64,000 nt of DNA from an uncultured Clostridia bacterium (lineage in GTDB: Bacteria > Bacillota > Clostridia > Christensenellales > Borkfalkiaceae), in the NCBI GenBank assembly GCA_949290575.1, contig CASESJ010000003.1, forward strand, positions 1 through 64,000, in the 5' to 3' direction. Made by a program: the position numbers and the translations under genes. The notes beneath the pieces were generated by a model that was not told the origin of the DNA, made no database searches, and saw only the letters and a list, made by a program, of their open reading frames with translations. Of the stretch, positions 18,305 through 25,926 are shown one piece after another. Position 1 is the stretch's first letter. Each line of letters begins with the position of its first letter.

Positions 18305-19045
18305 ATGGCAAAGAAAGTACCTTTACAGCCTAAAAATTTCGAGCTTGAAACAAATACCGTCTGGGCGTTCCCCAATAGAGGCAAATGGGCAACGCATGAC
18401 GCAAAATATCGCGGCAACTGGTCGCCGTATATCCCAAGGAATGTGATTTTGCGTTATTCTTCGGAAGGTGATACAGTATTAGACCAATTTGTCGGAGGCG
18501 GGACTACGGCAGTCGAGGCAAAACTCACGGGACGTAGTTTTATAGGCGTTGACATAAATCCTGCCGCAGTAGAGCTGACTAAAAATAAGCTCAATTTTGA
18601 ATGTGATACAAGTGCAGATATTTCCGTAAGGCTTGGCGATGCACGCAAGCTGGATATCCTTGATGGCAGTATAGATTTAATCTGTACGCACCCGCCCTAT
18701 GCGGACATAATAAATTACAGCGACGGCATAGAGGGCGATTTATCATTGCTTTCCATAAAGCCTTTTCTTATGGAAATGAGTAAGGTGGCGGAGGAGTGTT
18801 TCAGAGTTCTCAAAAAGGACAAATTCTGTGCAATTCTCATGGGCGACACCCGTAAAAAGGGAATGGTGCAACCGCTTGCATTTGAAACGATGCGGCTTTT
18901 CGAGCTTGCAGGCTTTAAGCTCAAGGAGATTATCATTAAGGAGCAGCACAACTGCAAGGCTACGGGCTATTGGAAGACCAACAGCATAAAGTATAACTTT
19001 TTGTTGCTCGCGCACGAGTACCTGTTTGTGTTTAAAAAAGTGTAG
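18305..19045 (+). CDS. Second DNA methyltransferase (I-then-IV motif order) of DpnII locus
   Basis: A 246-aa protein. Motif I is LDQFVGGGTTAVEA (about 63), with IGVDINP next, and motif IV is THPPYADII (about 121). The order motif I to motif IV, without a target domain between, differs from DpnA (beta class, IV before I), so this is not a classic DpnA. The residue before PPY is His instead of D/N/S, as in a family of N4/N6-type methylases annotated with TRM11-like proteins. ATG 18305 lies 1 nt after the endonuclease stop, so it is coupled; an upstream TTG at 18293 would overlap. It may supply single-strand or hemimethylated-site methylation during DNA uptake (inference). Confidence 0.75.
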   Translation: MAKKVPLQPKNFELETNTVWAFPNRGKWATHDAKYRGNWSPYIPRNVILRYSSEGDTVLDQFVGGGTTAVEAKLTGRSFIGVDINPAAVELTKNKLNFECDTSADISVRLGDARKLDILDGSIDLICTHPPYADIINYSDGIEGDLSLLSIKPFLMEMSKVAEECFRVLKKDKFCAILMGDTRKKGMVQPLAFETMRLFELAGFKLKEIIIKEQHNCKATGYWKTNSIKYNFLLLAHEYLFVFKKV

Positions 19046-19131
19046 ATTGAATTGTGTTTGATTATAGAAATTATTTGGTGAGTTTGTAAATTTAGAAATG
19101 TTTTTGATTTTTATTGATAAGGGTGAAAATT

Positions 19132-22100
19132 ATGGATTACTTGATGGATGAAAAGCAGTTCATTAGAAATTTTAAAGTTATTAGTCCTGGAACCATAGAT
19201 GTCTTTTTGGGAGCGGGAGCATCATTTAGTTCAGGTATTGCAACCGGCAAAGATTTTATATGGTATTTTAAAAGAGAGATATATTGTACCGAGAATGGGG
19301 TCAGCAAAGAAAAATTCAAGGATCTGGACTCGAAAAGAAACAAAGAAATATTGCAAGAGTATTTTAATTGTCAGACAGGGTATCCTGCAGAAGGTAGTCC
19401 TGAAGAATATTCTTATTTTTTTGAAAAATGTTTCAGCACGAGAGCGGCTCGTAAAAGTTTTATTGAAACTCAAGTTGCACAAAAGTTTCCCTCTATAGGC
19501 TATTTATCACTTGCTAATCTGATAGTCGATTCTATGGTCAACAATATCTGGACGACTAATTTTGATGAGTTGACAGAAATAGCGATTCGCCAGGTTAATC
19601 CTACATGGACTTTTAATGTCTTGAGCTCCGCTAATCACAGCGCTTTTGAAAATATTAACTACAAATATAGCTGTATTTATAAATTGCATGGGGATTATCG
19701 ATATGATAAGTTACAGAACACATCAGAAGAGTTACAGTCGTTAGAGGTTGAGCTTGCTAATCAATTCAAAAACAAATTGCTGAATAAGGGGCTTCTGGTT
19801 ATTGGCTATTCAGGTTCTGACGATTCCGTTATGGGTGTATTAGAGAAAAATACTTTTGAACCAAACTTTTTGTCAAAGGGATTGTACTGGACTACACTAA
19901 AAGGCAGACCTGTATCAAGTCGAGTGAAAAGCTTGATTGATAAATTAAATCAAGCGGGCAAGCCTTCATATATTATAGAGATAGATGGTTTTGATATGCT
20001 TATGTTAAACATCTATTATTCTATGGATAATAGGATTGAATTAATAGACAAGACGGTCGCACTAAAAGAGCATAATAAAGAATTAAGATTTAATCTTAAA
20101 AGAAAAGCAGAATTTATTAAGTTGAATGCATTTGTAGCAAAAGACTATCCTTTATGTAATGTTTTTAAAACCGATATAGCAAATTGGAAGGAACTTAAAC
20201 GGTATAGGGGTGATCTGATCGCGGCTTTATTTAATGGTTACGTTTATAGTTTTGCCACAAAAGAAGAGTTGGAGAAAAATTTTAAAGGACATATTCAATC
20301 TGAAATTAATCTCCAGGAAATGCCTCAAAATGTTCTCGAGCGAAATGATTCCGTTTACACCGGAATGCTATATGAACTGATAAGTAAAACGTTGGTGACA
20401 AAGGGATTAGTTCCTTATAAGAGGAGCAGGTTTTATAATCCTGAATCCCAGAATGAAGAAGATGGCTGTTTGGTTTATGAGGCCGTTAATATATGTCTTG
20501 AATTCATCGATAAAAAATATTATTTATTGATTAGTCCTACTTGGCACATTAAAAATTCAGATGGAAGCAATTTAGAAAAAGCACAGTACCAAATAAAATT
20601 AAACATCAAATCCAATATATTTAACCAAGCATACAATCAGAAACTTTATGGCTGGCAAAAATTATTGATGACTGATCATAAGCTTTTGTTTGGAAATCAA
20701 GAGTTTGCAATTGAATTTAAAAGCCCGGCGGTAAGTTGTGGCGGAGTAAATCGAAAATCTGATTGGGAAGAGTTAATAGCGTTTTCAAGTGAAGAGCCGG
20801 TAATGCTATTTTCAAATGAAGATAAAAGCAAAGCCGCAATCAATCAGTTGAGAGGATTGATTAAGTATGGTCCGATAGATTGTTCCTATTCGAAAAGTCC
20901 AAGAAATAGAGCTCCCGTTAGACTTGCCCTTATAGCCCCTGATTCGGCATCGAATAAATTACTTGCACATTTAAACTCGCTCAATGGGACAACTCGAAAT
21001 ATGAGTAAGGATCAATTTCTGCCTGATTATTTAGGGTTTGAAAAAATATATAGGCGTGGATTGATTTTGCCTGACAAAAACGGTTCTGCGCTATGTTGTG
21101 TATATGATCAGAAACAAGCTTATAACTTTACCACAAAAAAATTCGTAGATTTTATTAAAAGGGCAATAGATAGGTTTGCTCTGAATCGTTCAGATTTTGA
21201 TGTCTTAGTAGTATACATACCAAGGGCTTTTAGTAAATTCAGGAAGTCGGAAAATATTTCGCCTGACTTTGACCTACATGATTCACTGAAATTGTATGCA
21301 ACAGATAAAAATGTGACATTGCAGTTTATTGAAGAAAAATCTGTGCTCTCTGCTGATAAGTGTAAAGTGCTTTGGGGTTTATCTTCCGCTATTTATGCAA
21401 AAGCGGCGATGGGGGTTTTGTGGCATCCACAAGTTATTGATGACAGTACGGCTTATGTTGGTGTTAGTTATGCTATTTCAAAAGAAAAAGGAGTTTGTAT
21501 AGGATGTAGTCAATTGTTCGATTCGACTGGTACCGGAATGCGAATGTTGTTAAGGAAGATAAGATCTCCTAGATATGCTGGGAAGAATCCCTATATGGGA
21601 CAAGAAGAGGCAAGAAATATGATGCTAGCCTTACGTGACGAATATTATCGTTGTAACCCTGCAACCAAGCTGGATCGAATCGTTATACATAAAACTACTC
21701 CATTTATGAATTCAGAGATTCTGGGCTTTCTACAAGCTTTTGAAGGAATTTCAGATATTGAACTGATACAAATTCAAGAATTTAACCATTGGAAGGGTAT
21801 CAAGTTTGGGTTGGATCATAACCATGCGGACAATTATTCTGTCGATAGGGGAATGGTTATACCAATTAATGGGGATACTTTCTTGCTTTGGACGCATGGG
21901 GTTTTACAATCTTCTGAATTGGGCGGCGGACATTATTATAAGGGTGGACGAGGAACTCCTACGCCGATAGTGGTTAAACGATTTCACGGTAATTCTTCTG
22001 GTGAAGTTTTAGTTAGAGAAATTTTAATGTTAACCAAAATGAATTGGAATAGTGGAGATAGCTTATATAAGTTATTACCTGTTACATTGGATTTCGCCAA

Positions 22101-22173
22101 GGTTCTTTCCAGGATGTCTAAGCAGGATGAGGCATTATATGATAAGGCTTATGATTTTAGATATTTTATGTAA
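19132..22173 (+). CDS. One-chain SIR2 - APAZ-like - short Argonaute (SPARSA-type, fused)
   Basis: A 1013-aa protein. The SIR2 domain (about 1-280) has GAGAS (27-31), TTNFDE with N143, LHGD with H186 and VIGYSGSD: the NAD-binding site and catalytic Asn/His are present. The middle (about 340-640) resembles the APAZ/linker part (LLISPTWHIK..., RGLIKYGPIDCS). The C-terminus is MID-PIWI: WGLSSAIYAKAAMGVLWHP, then PIWI strands YVGVSYA (775-781) and LDRIVIHK (847-854), ending with NWNSGDSLYKLLPVTL. The DEDX positions are S/Y and H, so no slicer activity is expected. Guide-directed target recognition should trigger NAD depletion. TTG 19114 is rejected because AAGGGTG (19120-19126) fits ATG 19132. AT-rich. 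Confidence 0.85.
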   Translation: MDYLMDEKQFIRNFKVISPGTIDVFLGAGASFSSGIATGKDFIWYFKREIYCTENGVSKEKFKDLDSKRNKEILQEYFNCQTGYPAEGSPEEYSYFFEKCFSTRAARKSFIETQVAQKFPSIGYLSLANLIVDSMVNNIWTTNFDELTEIAIRQVNPTWTFNVLSSANHSAFENINYKYSCIYKLHGDYRYDKLQNTSEELQSLEVELANQFKNKLLNKGLLVIGYSGSDDSVMGVLEKNTFEPNFLSKGLYWTTLKGRPVSSRVKSLIDKLNQAGKPSYIIEIDGFDMLMLNIYYSMDNRIELIDKTVALKEHNKELRFNLKRKAEFIKLNAFVAKDYPLCNVFKTDIANWKELKRYRGDLIAALFNGYVYSFATKEELEKNFKGHIQSEINLQEMPQNVLERNDSVYTGMLYELISKTLVTKGLVPYKRSRFYNPESQNEEDGCLVYEAVNICLEFIDKKYYLLISPTWHIKNSDGSNLEKAQYQIKLNIKSNIFNQAYNQKLYGWQKLLMTDHKLLFGNQEFAIEFKSPAVSCGGVNRKSDWEELIAFSSEEPVMLFSNEDKSKAAINQLRGLIKYGPIDCSYSKSPRNRAPVRLALIAPDSASNKLLAHLNSLNGTTRNMSKDQFLPDYLGFEKIYRRGLILPDKNGSALCCVYDQKQAYNFTTKKFVDFIKRAIDRFALNRSDFDVLVVYIPRAFSKFRKSENISPDFDLHDSLKLYATDKNVTLQFIEEKSVLSADKCKVLWGLSSAIYAKAAMGVLWHPQVIDDSTAYVGVSYAISKEKGVCIGCSQLFDSTGTGMRMLLRKIRSPRYAGKNPYMGQEEARNMMLALRDEYYRCNPATKLDRIVIHKTTPFMNSEILGFLQAFEGISDIELIQIQEFNHWKGIKFGLDHNHADNYSVDRGMVIPINGDTFLLWTHGVLQSSELGGGHYYKGGRGTPTPIVVKRFHGNSSGEVLVREILMLTKMNWNSGDSLYKLLPVTLDFAKVLSRMSKQDEALYDKAYDFRYFM

Positions 22174-22252
22174 TATCAAAGTAATAATTATGGAATAATC
22201 AAATTAACTTGTTATTTCGTATTGTTTTTGAACGTTATTTTGGTGGTATATA

Positions 22253-22666
22253 ATGAAAAATAAAAATTTAAAGCCGTATGTTGAAGTAGTGGCGGCGTTG
22301 ATATGGGACAAGGATAGGTTTTTAATCAGTCAAAGACCTGCAAATAAAACAAGGGCACTGCTTTGGGAGTTCGTTGGCGGTAAGGTTGAAAAGGGTGAGA
22401 GCAAGGAAGAAGCCCTTATCAGAGAGTGCCTAGAGGAACTTGCAATAGACATTGTTGTAGACAGCGTTTTTACTGAGGTTACGCACGATTATCCCGACAT
22501 TACTGTTCACTTAACCCTCTTTAATTCGCGCATAGTAGATGGTCAATTGACGCTTTTAGAGCATAATGCCATGGCTTGGATAACTCCCAAAGAAATAGAA
22601 AACTACGATTTCTGTCCCGCAGATAAAGTTATTCTGGAAAGGATAAAAGCTTTGTGGAATAAATAA
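22253..22666 (+). CDS. Nudix hydrolase, MutT-like
   Basis: A 137-aa protein with a complete Nudix box: G41-G42-K, then E...E after five residues, ending RECLEEL (pattern GX5EX7REUXEEXG). It resembles 8-oxo-dGTP diphosphatase of the (deoxy)nucleoside triphosphate pyrophosphohydrolase group: ISQRPANKT near the N-terminus and a C-terminal HNAMAWITPKEI. It would hydrolyse a nucleoside diphosphate-X compound. It lies 79 nt after the SIR2-Ago gene and before a terminator shared with the opposite strand. Nudix proteins travel with NAD-consuming defence systems, so a link is possible, but a plain MutT housekeeping or cargo role is equally likely. Confidence 0.85.
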   Translation: MKNKNLKPYVEVVAALIWDKDRFLISQRPANKTRALLWEFVGGKVEKGESKEEALIRECLEELAIDIVVDSVFTEVTHDYPDITVHLTLFNSRIVDGQLTLLEHNAMAWITPKEIENYDFCPADKVILERIKALWNK

Positions 22667-22689
22667 GTTTGATTTGCGTAAAGCAAAAA

Positions 22690-22721
22690 AGCCGCAGGCG
22701 GAAATTTTTCCGCCTGCGGCT
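22690..22721. terminator. Bidirectional terminator between convergent genes
   Basis: AGCCGCAGGCGGAAA (22690-22704) pairs with TTTCCGCCTGCGGCT (22707-22721). There is an A-tract on the left side and TGCTTGCATTTT on the right. It sits between the Nudix gene (+) and the microprotein gene (-). Confidence 0.85.
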
Positions 22722-22730
22722 GCTTGCATT

Positions 22731-22913
22731 TTATTCGTCATCTTCGTCATTTTCACGACTATGCCAGTACTCGTCGTTGTTCGGGTTGCACTGGTTTGAG
22801 TGATTGTTCAGGTTGTCCCAATATGCTTGGTTGTTGGGATTATGCTGGTTAGCATAGTCATCAAGCTGTCTTTGCTTATGGGTATATTCGGATACTCCGT
22901 GTCCTTTGCTCAT
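22731..22913 (-). CDS. NPNN-repeat microprotein
   Basis: A 60-aa acidic protein with two tandem units built on H/C-NPNN-x-x-YW: ANQHNPNNQAYWDN and SNQCNPNNDEYWHSR, separated by NLNNH. The N-terminus is MSKGHGVSEYTHKQ. The ATG at 22913 has AGGAG 7 nt upstream; longer readings with an upstream start would run through the HNH gene. I have seen such NPN/YW repeat proteins next to phage or mobile-element genes, but their function is unknown to me. It follows the mini HNH gene by 10 nt, so the two form an operon. Confidence 0.7.
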   Translation of the reverse strand: MSKGHGVSEYTHKQRQLDDYANQHNPNNQAYWDNLNNHSNQCNPNNDEYWHSRENDEDDE

Positions 22914-22923
22914 AATTTTTCTC

Positions 22924-23238
22924 CTAATCAAGTTGATATATGTCGTATTCGTCCGACGTTCCGCGAACTCTCTTTGCCTGAAACCTCTGACCGTTTGCCG
23001 ACCAGGTGGGGAATGAGTCCGCCTTTTCTTCATTTGTAAGCCTGTTGCATATTATAATGTTTTCAAGCGTATCTTTGCCGCCCTGCGAAAGCGGACTTAT
23101 GTGGTCTATTGTCGGGCAGTATGGGCTTCTTTGGTTGCCTATTGCGCTTTTCAGCATCCTGCGGCCGGCATAGTCGATTGCCTCGTTACAGTGAAGGAAA
23201 ATCTGTTCCCACAGATATGTTAAGTTGCGATTTGCCAT
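22924..23238 (-). CDS. Mini HNH endonuclease
   Basis: A 104-aa protein with one HNH motif: CPTIDHISPLSQGG, then NIIICNRLTNEEK. His of IDHI, Asn of ENII and the later N/K fit the HNH metal site; the usual CxxC pairs are incomplete (single C in YCPT and one in ICN). Small HNH proteins act as nicking or homing-type nucleases in mobile elements and defence islands. The start has a near-perfect AAGGAGG. The downstream microprotein gene is 10 nt away, so the pair may act together, perhaps as nuclease and partner (inference). Confidence 0.8.
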   Translation of the reverse strand: MANRNLTYLWEQIFLHCNEAIDYAGRRMLKSAIGNQRSPYCPTIDHISPLSQGGKDTLENIIICNRLTNEEKADSFPTWSANGQRFQAKRVRGTSDEYDIYQLD

Positions 23239-23310
23239 AAATACCTCCTTGCAAACGTATTATAACATGGCTTTGAATAATTGATTATGCACAGTTGTTC
23301 AAAATGAAAA

Positions 23311-23332
23311 AGCATCCTCATGCGAGGATGCT
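23311..23332 (-). terminator. Terminator overlapping the end of the XRE gene
   Basis: On the minus strand AGCATCCTC-GCAT-GAGGATGCT is followed by TTTTTCATTTT. The hairpin (23311-23332) contains the stop codon (23318-23320) of the XRE gene, so the gene's last codons form part of the terminator. Confidence 0.85.
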
Positions 23333-23536
23333 ATTCATTGAAACATTGAATAATTGCGAAAGTCCGTAGATATTGTCCATCGACGGCGTTCGCTTGCCTT
23401 CCTGCCAGTAGTATATCGCCCTTTCGGAAATGTGCAGCGCCAGAGCTATCCATTCAATGGAGTATTCTGATTCCGCTATCATGCGATATGCGTTTTTGGC
23501 AACTTGCCTTTTATTCAGTCTCTTTATTTCATTCAT
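23318..23536 (-). CDS. XRE-family HTH regulator
   Basis: A 72-aa single-domain helix-turn-helix protein (YSIEWIALALHISERAIYYWQEGKRTPSMDNIYGLS). Residues about 18-65 form the HTH, with YYWQEGKR as the recognition-helix region. RBS CGGAGG lies 7 nt before the ATG. It follows the OLD-family gene on the same strand, 60 nt downstream, so it may regulate it. The terminator at its 3' end separates it from the HNH gene. Confidence 0.8.
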   Translation of the reverse strand: MNEIKRLNKRQVAKNAYRMIAESEYSIEWIALALHISERAIYYWQEGKRTPSMDNIYGLSQLFNVSMNSILA

Positions 23537-23596
23537 AAATATACCTCCGATAAGAACATGAAATGGGCAATTTATGAATGTAAGCAGATTATATAC

Positions 23597-25735
23597 CTAT
23601 TGGTTTTCTTTGTCAAGTTTAGGTATGCCAAGCTGTATGAACAGCTGTTCAAAATTATTTAGGGTGTCTAAAGTGAATTCGATAGCTTGCTTTATTTTTT
23701 GTGGACTGATTTTTTGTTGCCTTTTGTTATTAGGCTCAAAATATTTTGCTTGGTCAGTCTCAGAAAAGCAATCTTCCAAGCATTTTCTTTCTCCATTAGC
23801 AGGAGTGAAAATACAGTCTTTGTTATTCTTGATAATATCCAAATATTCTTTATATCCAAATTTGTGCGCTAACCATGTGGGAGGCTTGGTCAAATTGTCG
23901 CGATCTAATAAAGCTTTGAATTTCAAATTTTTATGTATACATAAATGGGTTACATCAAGTATGGGCGAGCCATTACAAGGCAGTAACTCAAAGATAGAAA
24001 GATCGTATCCCAAAAGATCGGCAAACTTTTCTATGCAAACTTTATCTGCAACACCTTCGACAAGTAAAAGAGTTTTATCAAGGTTAAACAGAATATCAGC
24101 GCTTCTGGTTATGCCGAGTTCTTCTTTAATTGCATAAGACAGCTCATCATCAGAGTTAAGTTGTGTGACTTGCGTGCCGGCTTCTGTGTTTTTAACATTG
24201 TAAACATTACCCCAGTTTTCTGGTATCATATAAGGACTGTGAGTGGCGTAAATGACAAATATGCTCCGCGAGGCTAATTCATTCAGTTCTCGCTTCATTT
24301 CCAGTTGCGCCTGAGGGTGTAGGAAGGCAGCGGGCTCATCTATTAATAGTATATCGCCGGGTTTTAAAATGCTTTTTATAAGCAGATAAGTAAGATACCA
24401 TCTTCTTCCAAGGCTTGTATTGTTTACATTTATTTCAGTTCCATTGTACTCAATTACATAAAGCTCAGGGGTGTTGCTTTCGTCCTTAAGTATAAATCCT
24501 TTTATCTCACCCTTTTCAAATTCAGGTAAGTTCATAGGAAGAAACTCTTTGTTTATAAGGTCAATAAACTTAGTCCTTCTGTCTTGACTAAGCTTGTCAT
24601 ATTCTAAGAACGATTCATTCTCTCTGTACACCCCTTTATCTGAAAGAAAAATATGTAATGCCTCTAATATGGGGTTGCGATAATTAAAATTTATTTGGCT
24701 TGCTTGTTGTTTGGCATATTCATTATCTCTTGATGATGAGAACAGCAGTGTGGTTTCGTTATCCAGGTAATAGCAATGTGCAAAGGCGGCATTTTTAAGC
24801 TCTTGTAAAAACTTCTGCTTAATTTTGTCGCGTTCATCCCGCTCGGTATAGCGGTTATCCTCTGCCTTACTGAATACGGATGATATCTTATTTTTTAACT
24901 GTTCAAATCTTTCAATTTGCGTCTTAAGTCGGTCATAGGAATCTTTAAGACAGTCGTTTATGCGGAGAAGTTCTTTACTGAATTTTTTATTGGCTTTTTC
25001 AAGCGCTTCTTTCGTCAATCCGATGCTTTTGGCTATTATGGGACTTATCAATAGTTCTTGTTCTTTAATGGTGTATAGCGAAATCGGATATGTATAGCTA
25101 TAGTTAAGTTTTGAATAATTAAAGCTATCAAGAGTAAAGCTGTCGCCTTTAAAGTAATCTAATACTTCTTTAATATCCTTTGTCTGGCGGTCTATTTGAT
25201 TTTGAACATCCCCGAGAATCCTCTTTGTTAGGTGCGTTAGACTTCCTTTTAATGACTCGCATTCAATTTGTGGATAAAGGTTAAAATAAGCATAGTCATC
25301 ATTTTCAATTTTTTTGAGATTACTGATGTATGTTCGTGAGGCGGATTTAAAATCCGACAGGATGTCCTCTAATTCATCGTGAAACTCTTTTACACTTATT
25401 TGAACAACTTTCGATGTGATTGCTCTGACGGAAGGTTTTTCACCACAATAGTCAACCTTTATAAGTTCATCTTCTGCATTGAGCTCAATATGATTGAAAT
25501 ACATATCGAGTTCTTCTTGTGATAAGCTAAAGTAGTAAGTACCTTGCATTGCGGAATTGTGGCTGAAAGCTGTAGTGCGCCCTGATCCTAAAGTCTGTTT
25601 CAGCGCCTCTAAAATATTTGTCTTTCCGCTGCCGTTTTTACCTATCAAGGTGACAGGTTCACCATAATTGAAATTTATGGTGACGGGAGTGTTGATTGAC
25701 TTGTAGTTCAATATCTCGATCTTTTTCAGTTGCAT
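23597..25735 (-). CDS. OLD-family ATPase with C-terminal TOPRIM nuclease
   Basis: A 712-aa protein. The N-terminal ABC-type ATPase has Walker A GKNGSGKT (32-39). A long coiled-coil insertion follows, then a signature-like SLGRRW and Walker B LLIDEPAAFLHPQAQ with ATHSPYMI. The C-terminal TOPRIM domain has LLVEGVADK (Glu) and ALLDRDN (DxD), the metal site of OLD nucleases. No UvrD helicase follows, so this is an OLD class 1-like arrangement rather than Gabija. OLD proteins are anti-phage nucleases that cut or nick DNA. RBS GAGG is before the ATG. It has its own divergent promoter opposite the DUF262 pair and is followed by an XRE gene. Confidence 0.85.
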   Translation of the reverse strand: MQLKKIEILNYKSINTPVTINFNYGEPVTLIGKNGSGKTNILEALKQTLGSGRTTAFSHNSAMQGTYYFSLSQEELDMYFNHIELNAEDELIKVDYCGEKPSVRAITSKVVQISVKEFHDELEDILSDFKSASRTYISNLKKIENDDYAYFNLYPQIECESLKGSLTHLTKRILGDVQNQIDRQTKDIKEVLDYFKGDSFTLDSFNYSKLNYSYTYPISLYTIKEQELLISPIIAKSIGLTKEALEKANKKFSKELLRINDCLKDSYDRLKTQIERFEQLKNKISSVFSKAEDNRYTERDERDKIKQKFLQELKNAAFAHCYYLDNETTLLFSSSRDNEYAKQQASQINFNYRNPILEALHIFLSDKGVYRENESFLEYDKLSQDRRTKFIDLINKEFLPMNLPEFEKGEIKGFILKDESNTPELYVIEYNGTEINVNNTSLGRRWYLTYLLIKSILKPGDILLIDEPAAFLHPQAQLEMKRELNELASRSIFVIYATHSPYMIPENWGNVYNVKNTEAGTQVTQLNSDDELSYAIKEELGITRSADILFNLDKTLLLVEGVADKVCIEKFADLLGYDLSIFELLPCNGSPILDVTHLCIHKNLKFKALLDRDNLTKPPTWLAHKFGYKEYLDIIKNNKDCIFTPANGERKCLEDCFSETDQAKYFEPNNKRQQKISPQKIKQAIEFTLDTLNNFEQLFIQLGIPKLDKENQ

Positions 25736-25765
25736 ATTTGTGCCTCATTGTGATATTACACAACT

Positions 25766-25795
25766 ATTATAACACTTGACAAAGATTATAAGCAA
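25766..25795 (-). promoter_or_regulatory. Promoter of the OLD-family gene
   Basis: On the minus strand TTGCTT, an 18-nt spacer and a perfect TATAAT (25771-25766), about 30 nt before the start codon. Confidence 0.55.
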
Positions 25796-25926
25796 TATAT
25801 CATTTAATTTTTGTTTGCCGTTTGAAACAGATTAATGAGTTAATGGATAGTTATAAATTGCTGAGAGTACTTGAAAAATATTGGAAACTATGCAATAATA
25901 TGTTATATAAAACGTAGGAGAGTTAT

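Noticed and set aside
18305..19045. DpnA single-strand methylase
   Set aside because: The motif order is I then IV, opposite to the beta-class order of DpnA.
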